Assembly: GCA_945931735.1 (NCBI GenBank)
Contig: CAMEPN010000111.1
Coordinates: 1-6,431, forward strand
From: an uncultured Clostridia bacterium
Lineage (GTDB): Bacteria > Bacillota > Clostridia > Oscillospirales > Ruminococcaceae
Direction: 5' to 3'
Length of the DNA stretch: 6,431 nucleotides
A program made the position numbers and the translations under genes. Position 1 is the stretch's first letter, and each line of letters begins with the position of its first letter. Below, piece after piece: positions 3,705-6,431 of the stretch. The notes below the pieces were generated by a model. It made no database searches and was not told the DNA's origin. It saw nothing but the letters and a program-made list of their open reading frames with translations.

Positions 3705-6431
3705 TCATCTTATCCCAACAACCCATTTGAGAATAGCCGCCGCGTCGAACGCGTTGACTGTTCCATCGACGTTGAAGTCCGCTGCCTGCGGGTTAGCAAG
3801 CTTTTCAAGCTCAACGATATCTCTCAATATCGCCGCCGCGTCAAACGCGTTCACAACGCCGTCGTTGTTAGCGTCGCCAACGAGCGCGCTGTCTTCGCTG
3901 AGCATTACAACATAATCGCCCTCGCCGTCAACGCACGTCAGAACAACTCTGCCGTTAGCGCCGACCTTTGCGGTGCCCGCGAATACAAGCTTTCCGTTTT
4001 CGGACTTGTAGACATTTGCAAACTGACCTCCGTAGATCGCCTTGAACTTTATCTCAAGGCTTGCGGGAATACCTGTGCCGTCTACCGAGAACTCCGTTCC
4101 GAGCGTGCCGTCAAGCCCGTCGGTATTGATGTTCACGTTTCTGTCAATGGTCAGGTCTGCCTTTACGGGATCCGTTATCTTTGCGCCGTCGATTATCCAC
4201 TTGAATGTGCTGTCTGCCACGAACTCGACCTTGCTGTCCGTTTCGGCTATCGCCTTGATTACCTCCTCGGGGATCTCGGTCACACCGTTCATGTCAATGG
4301 TTATTGTGCTGCCGTCAGCCGACTTTGCGATAACCTCCGCGATCTCGCTCCAAGACTTGCTTGTTCCGTCGATCGAGGGTTCTGCTTCATCGGCGTAGCC
4401 GGACGACGAACCGCCGCCACCTCCGCTGTAACTGCTCTTGGTAAATTCTGCGGAAGCGATTTCGCTGTCGTTCATGCCCGCCTTGATCGCTATCGCCTTG
4501 ACCGTCGTAGTCGAGTTTACGGTGAATTTGCCTGTATATAGTGCGCTCTCCGCTGTCGGGTCTGTGCCGTTCAGCGTGTAGTGTATCTCGGCGCCCTCAG
4601 TCGAGCAGGTTATCGTTACTCCCTTAGTGCTTCTGAATGTTCCGCCGTTCGGAGTGATAACGGGCGTTGCGACTGTTTCAACGATATCCGTATTGATGAA
4701 TATCGCAGCAGCAACACTGCTGTCCGACATTCCCGCCTTGACCGCTATCGCCTTGACCGTAGTCGTTTTGGTGATATTGAATGCGCCCGTGTACTTTGTG
4801 TTTGCGGTCGTGGGTTCTGTGCCGTCGGTCGTGTAGTAGATCTCCGCGCCGTCAGTTGCGCAGATTATCGTTACCTCAAGCGAGCCGCTGAAGCTGCCGC
4901 CGTTCGGTATTATCTCGGGCGTCGTTACGGGCTTCAGCGCAGTATAGGTGAACTCCGCAGTAACAACGCTGCTGTCCGCCATGCCCGCCTTGACCGCTAT
5001 CGCCTTGACCGTAGTCGTTTCGGTGATATTAAATGCGCCTGTGTATTTTGTGCTTGCCGTTGTGGGTTCTGTGCCGTCCGTCGTGTAGTAGATCTCCGCG
5101 CCGTCAGTTGCGCTCGCTATCGTAACCTCAAGCTTGCTGCTGAATTTGCCGCCGTTCGGTGTGATAACAGGCGCTGCTACTGTTCCGAGCTTCGGCGCGA
5201 TCTCATAGCCGCAGACGGTGCATATCTCCGCATTATATTCCGTCGCCGCGCCGCTCGAAATGTGCGCCGCTTCGTCAAGCTTAGCGCCGCAGTCAAGGCA
5301 AATGTGCCAATGACCCGTTTCATCGAACGACCAGATCGTTTCTACGTCGGTGTGGTTATCTATGTCGACCTTGCCGTAAGATCTGCCGCATACCTCGCAG
5401 GAAGCCTTTTCGGTGCAGGTCGCTTCGCCGCCGCTGTGCGCAGTCTTGTCAAGCTTAGCGCCGCAGGCGGAGCACTCGTGCCAATGGCTCGTGCCGTCCG
5501 TCGACCACTCCGTGCTTACATTGATGTGGTTATTGCCGTCGACATTGCCGTAAGCAGCTTCGCATATCTCGCAGACCGCCTTATCTACGCAGGTCGCCTC
5601 GCCGCCTCTGTGTGTTGCCTTGTCAAGCTTAGCGCCGCAGTCGGAGCATTCGTGCCAATGGCTCGTGCCGTCAGTAGACCACTCCGTGCTTACATGAACA
5701 TGGTTATTGCTGTCAACATTGCCGTAAGCAGTTCCGCAAATCTCGCAGACCGCCTTATCTACGCAGGTTGCCTCGCCGCCGCTGTGCGCAGCCTTGTTAA
5801 GCTCTGCGCCGCAGTCGGAGCACTTGTACCAATGGCTGTTTTCGTCATGCTCGAGCGTTGTATGCTCATGCTTGCACACTGTTACAATTACTCTTGCGGT
5901 GCCCGTTCCCTCGGCGTAATTTCCGCCTGCGGGCGTGACTGCCGTGACGGTGATAACATCACCCTCCTCGGTGCCGTCGGGTATATCGAACGAGCCGCCT
6001 GTGACAGGCTTTTCCTCGCCGTCGTTCACGCGGTAGGTGAATGTTGCTTCGGGCAGGTCGTCAAGCGCCACGTTGTTGGGGTTGGAAATGACTGCGCCTA
6101 CGCTTATCGTCTGTCCAACTATGCCCGACGCGGGGTCAACACTTACAATTACCGTCGGTACGGCAGGATTTACCGTTACCGCGGCTGTTAATGTGATGGT
6201 GTGGGTATCCTCGTCATAGCCGGCTACGTCCGAATAATCATAAACATCATAATCGGATACCGTCTTAACCGCAGAATAGCCGCTGTTTGTTACTGTGGGG
6301 ATAATAGTTCCGTCTGCCCAGCTCCAGCTTTCATCGCTAAAGAGGACATTGGAAAGGGTCTTGCCGTAGTCGATCGCATTGTCTGCTTCGGGAGCGGTAA
6401 CACTGATGTCTGCCTTGATTACCGTTATAAC
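3705..6431 (-). CDS. Large modular dockerin-bearing surface/cellulosome protein, N-terminus off the window
   Basis: The frame is open from the right edge to a TGA at 3705-3707, giving 908 residues; numbering starts at the first visible one. The GTG at 6071 is internal, because the open frame and recognisable Ig-like sequence continue upstream. Modules in order: two Ig-like domains (about 1-92 and 93-185), four Cys/His repeats of 58 residues (about 187-410), three chitobiase C-terminal-like (PF13290 type) repeats (417-495, 502-578, 586-664), a Gly/Ser linker (667-680), a beta-rich module of a kind I associate with Ruminococcus surface proteins (690-847), and a type I dockerin (851-908). Dockerins bind cohesins of scaffoldins outside the cell, so the protein should be secreted; a signal peptide would be off the edge. 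No catalytic domain is visible. It may be an adhesin, a structural component, or an enzyme with its catalytic part upstream. Confidence 0.9.
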   Translation of the reverse strand, partial: VITVIKADISVTAPEADNAIDYGKTLSNVLFSDESWSWADGTIIPTVTNSGYSAVKTVSDYDVYDYSDVAGYDEDTHTITLTAAVTVNPAVPTVIVSVDPASGIVGQTISVGAVISNPNNVALDDLPEATFTYRVNDGEEKPVTGGSFDIPDGTEEGDVITVTAVTPAGGNYAEGTGTARVIVTVCKHEHTTLEHDENSHWYKCSDCGAELNKAAHSGGEATCVDKAVCEICGTAYGNVDSNNHVHVSTEWSTDGTSHWHECSDCGAKLDKATHRGGEATCVDKAVCEICEAAYGNVDGNNHINVSTEWSTDGTSHWHECSACGAKLDKTAHSGGEATCTEKASCEVCGRSYGKVDIDNHTDVETIWSFDETGHWHICLDCGAKLDEAAHISSGAATEYNAEICTVCGYEIAPKLGTVAAPVITPNGGKFSSKLEVTIASATDGAEIYYTTDGTEPTTASTKYTGAFNITETTTVKAIAVKAGMADSSVVTAEFTYTALKPVTTPEIIPNGGSFSGSLEVTIICATDGAEIYYTTDGTEPTTANTKYTGAFNITKTTTVKAIAVKAGMSDSSVAAAIFINTDIVETVATPVITPNGGTFRSTKGVTITCSTEGAEIHYTLNGTDPTAESALYTGKFTVNSTTTVKAIAIKAGMNDSEIASAEFTKSSYSGGGGGSSSGYADEAEPSIDGTSKSWSEIAEVIAKSADGSTITIDMNGVTEIPEEVIKAIAETDSKVEFVADSTFKWIIDGAKITDPVKADLTIDRNVNINTDGLDGTLGTEFSVDGTGIPASLEIKFKAIYGGQFANVYKSENGKLVFAGTAKVGANGRVVLTCVDGEGDYVVMLSEDSALVGDANNDGVVNAFDAAAILRDIVELEKLANPQAADFNVDGTVNAFDAAAILKWVVGIR
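3708..3881 (-). other. Type I dockerin module (C-terminus of the modular protein)
   Basis: Two calcium-binding F-hand loops read DANNDGVVNAFD and DFNVDGTVNAFD, 32 residues apart. Each has Asp, Asn, Asp, Asn and Asp at positions 1, 3, 5, 9 and 12, followed by a near-identical AAAIL helix. Positions 10 and 11, which help set cohesin specificity in known type I dockerins, are Ala-Phe in both halves. This symmetry suggests that the module can bind its cohesin in two orientations. The protein ends seven residues after the second helix motif, the usual place. Confidence 0.92.
3891..4364 (-). other. Beta-rich module of unknown function before the dockerin
   Basis: Residues 690-847 begin with a helix-like SWSEIAEVI segment and an ITIDMNG strand, contain TFKWIIDG and GQFANVYKSENGKLVF strands, and end in DYVVMLSEDS. 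I recall similar modules directly before dockerins or cell-wall anchors in Ruminococcus proteins, often ending in a DYxVxLS-like strand, but I cannot name a database family with certainty. No catalytic motif stands out; a carbohydrate-binding or spacer role is a guess. Confidence 0.5.
4440..5183 (-). repeat. Three chitobiase C-terminal-like repeats
   Basis: Three copies at a step of 84-85 residues share PVITPNGG, EVTI, AEIYYTTDGTEPT, KYTGAFNIT, TTTVKAIAVKAGM and SS/DS before a final xxAxF strand. This is the CHB_HEX_C_1 (PF13290) signature, an Ig-like fold common in secreted Firmicute proteins as a spacer or a possible carbohydrate-contact module. The first two copies in the protein are nearly identical in DNA (4738-4881 against 4990-5133). 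The last copy has diverged (IHYTLNGTDPTAES), so the first pair probably arose by a recent duplication. Confidence 0.85.
5202..5873 (-). repeat. Four 58-residue Cys/His repeats (possible metal-binding array)
   Basis: Each unit is built on HWxxCxxCGAxLxxxAH, then GGEATC and C(E/T)xCG, then YGxVDxxNH and TxWSxD. The HW pairs start at 5834, 5660, 5486 and 5312, exactly 174 bases apart. Units 1 to 3 have five Cys each, arranged as CxxC, a single C and CxxC; unit 4 keeps both CxxC pairs but has lost the single Cys (ATEYN in place of ATC) and ends the array. Unit 2 has Glu instead of Gly after its last Cys. Paired CxxC with nearby His suggests zinc knuckles or disulfides outside the cell. I do not know a defined function for this repeat. 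Confidence 0.75.
5874..6431 (-). other. Two Ig-like beta domains at the visible N-terminus
   Basis: Residues 1-92 carry ISVTAPEADNAIDYGKTLSN, FSDESWSWADGT, PTVTNSGYSAV and DYSDVAGYDEDTH, a pattern typical of tandem Ig-like (YDG/MBG-type) repeats in bacterial surface proteins. Residues 93-185 form a second all-beta unit (VDPASGIVGQTISVGAVISN to GTARVIVTV). Because such domains usually come in series, more copies are likely beyond the right edge. They probably act as stalk or spacer. Confidence 0.65.

Noticed and set aside
3693..4541. 282-codon open frame on the + strand over the dockerin region
   Set aside because: It is the shadow of the dockerin and the preceding module, whose calcium loops are unmistakable on the - strand.
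6069..6071. GTG at 6071 as the start of the dockerin protein
   Set aside because: The same frame stays open to the window edge and encodes a recognisable Ig-like domain, so the Val is internal.
4581..6191. 536-codon open frame on the + strand across the dockerin gene
   Set aside because: It is antisense to recognisable Ig, chitobiase-like and Cys/His modules. Its own repeats are just the mirror of those modules, and its Arg/Tyr/Ala/Val-rich product matches nothing I know.

Overview
The window suggests a fibre-degrading anaerobic Firmicute of the Ruminococcus / Oscillospiraceae type. The evidence is a C-terminal type I dockerin on a large modular surface protein, a cytoplasmic GH31 alpha-xylosidase, an ANTAR-domain regulator, and moderately GC-rich genes separated by palindrome-rich, AT-variable intergenic DNA. 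The genus is an inference from gene content and style, not from a marker gene.

Layout. (1) 2-127 (+) is the 3' end of an ANTAR-type antitermination regulator, followed by a clean intrinsic terminator (135-167). (2) About 168-660 has no convincing gene. It holds a nested palindrome (245-309), a diverged 39-bp direct repeat at a 77-bp step (444-559) and AT-rich palindromes. (3) 665-890 is the control region of the next gene: a strong sigma-A-like extended -10 promoter, a LacI-family-like operator, a hairpin in a leader of roughly 190 nt, and a GGAGG ribosome binding site. (4) 891-3197 (+) is a complete 768-residue YicI-like GH31 alpha-xylosidase with both catalytic aspartates and all five aligned xylose-specificity residues. 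(5) 3198-3704 lies between two convergent genes and is filled with palindromic repeats: an 11-bp hairpin abutting a 127-bp MITE-like element, a 6-bp hairpin, and two tandem ~100-bp units that each fold into a long hairpin. (6) 3705-6431 (-) is the 3' 908 codons of a larger secreted-type protein. In order it carries two Ig-like modules, four 58-residue Cys/His repeats, three chitobiase-C-terminal-like repeats, a Gly/Ser linker, a beta-rich module and a type I dockerin. Its start lies beyond the right edge.

How the parts may fit (inference): the dockerin protein would sit in an extracellular cellulosome-like complex. The alpha-xylosidase, which has no signal peptide, would work in the cytosol on imported xylose-capped oligosaccharides such as isoprimeverose from xyloglucan. 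The two genes are convergent and not an operon, so only the shared lifestyle connects them. I found no CRISPR array, tRNA, rRNA or transposase. The most unusual material is the dense set of palindromic repeats between the genes and the Cys/His repeat array in the dockerin protein.
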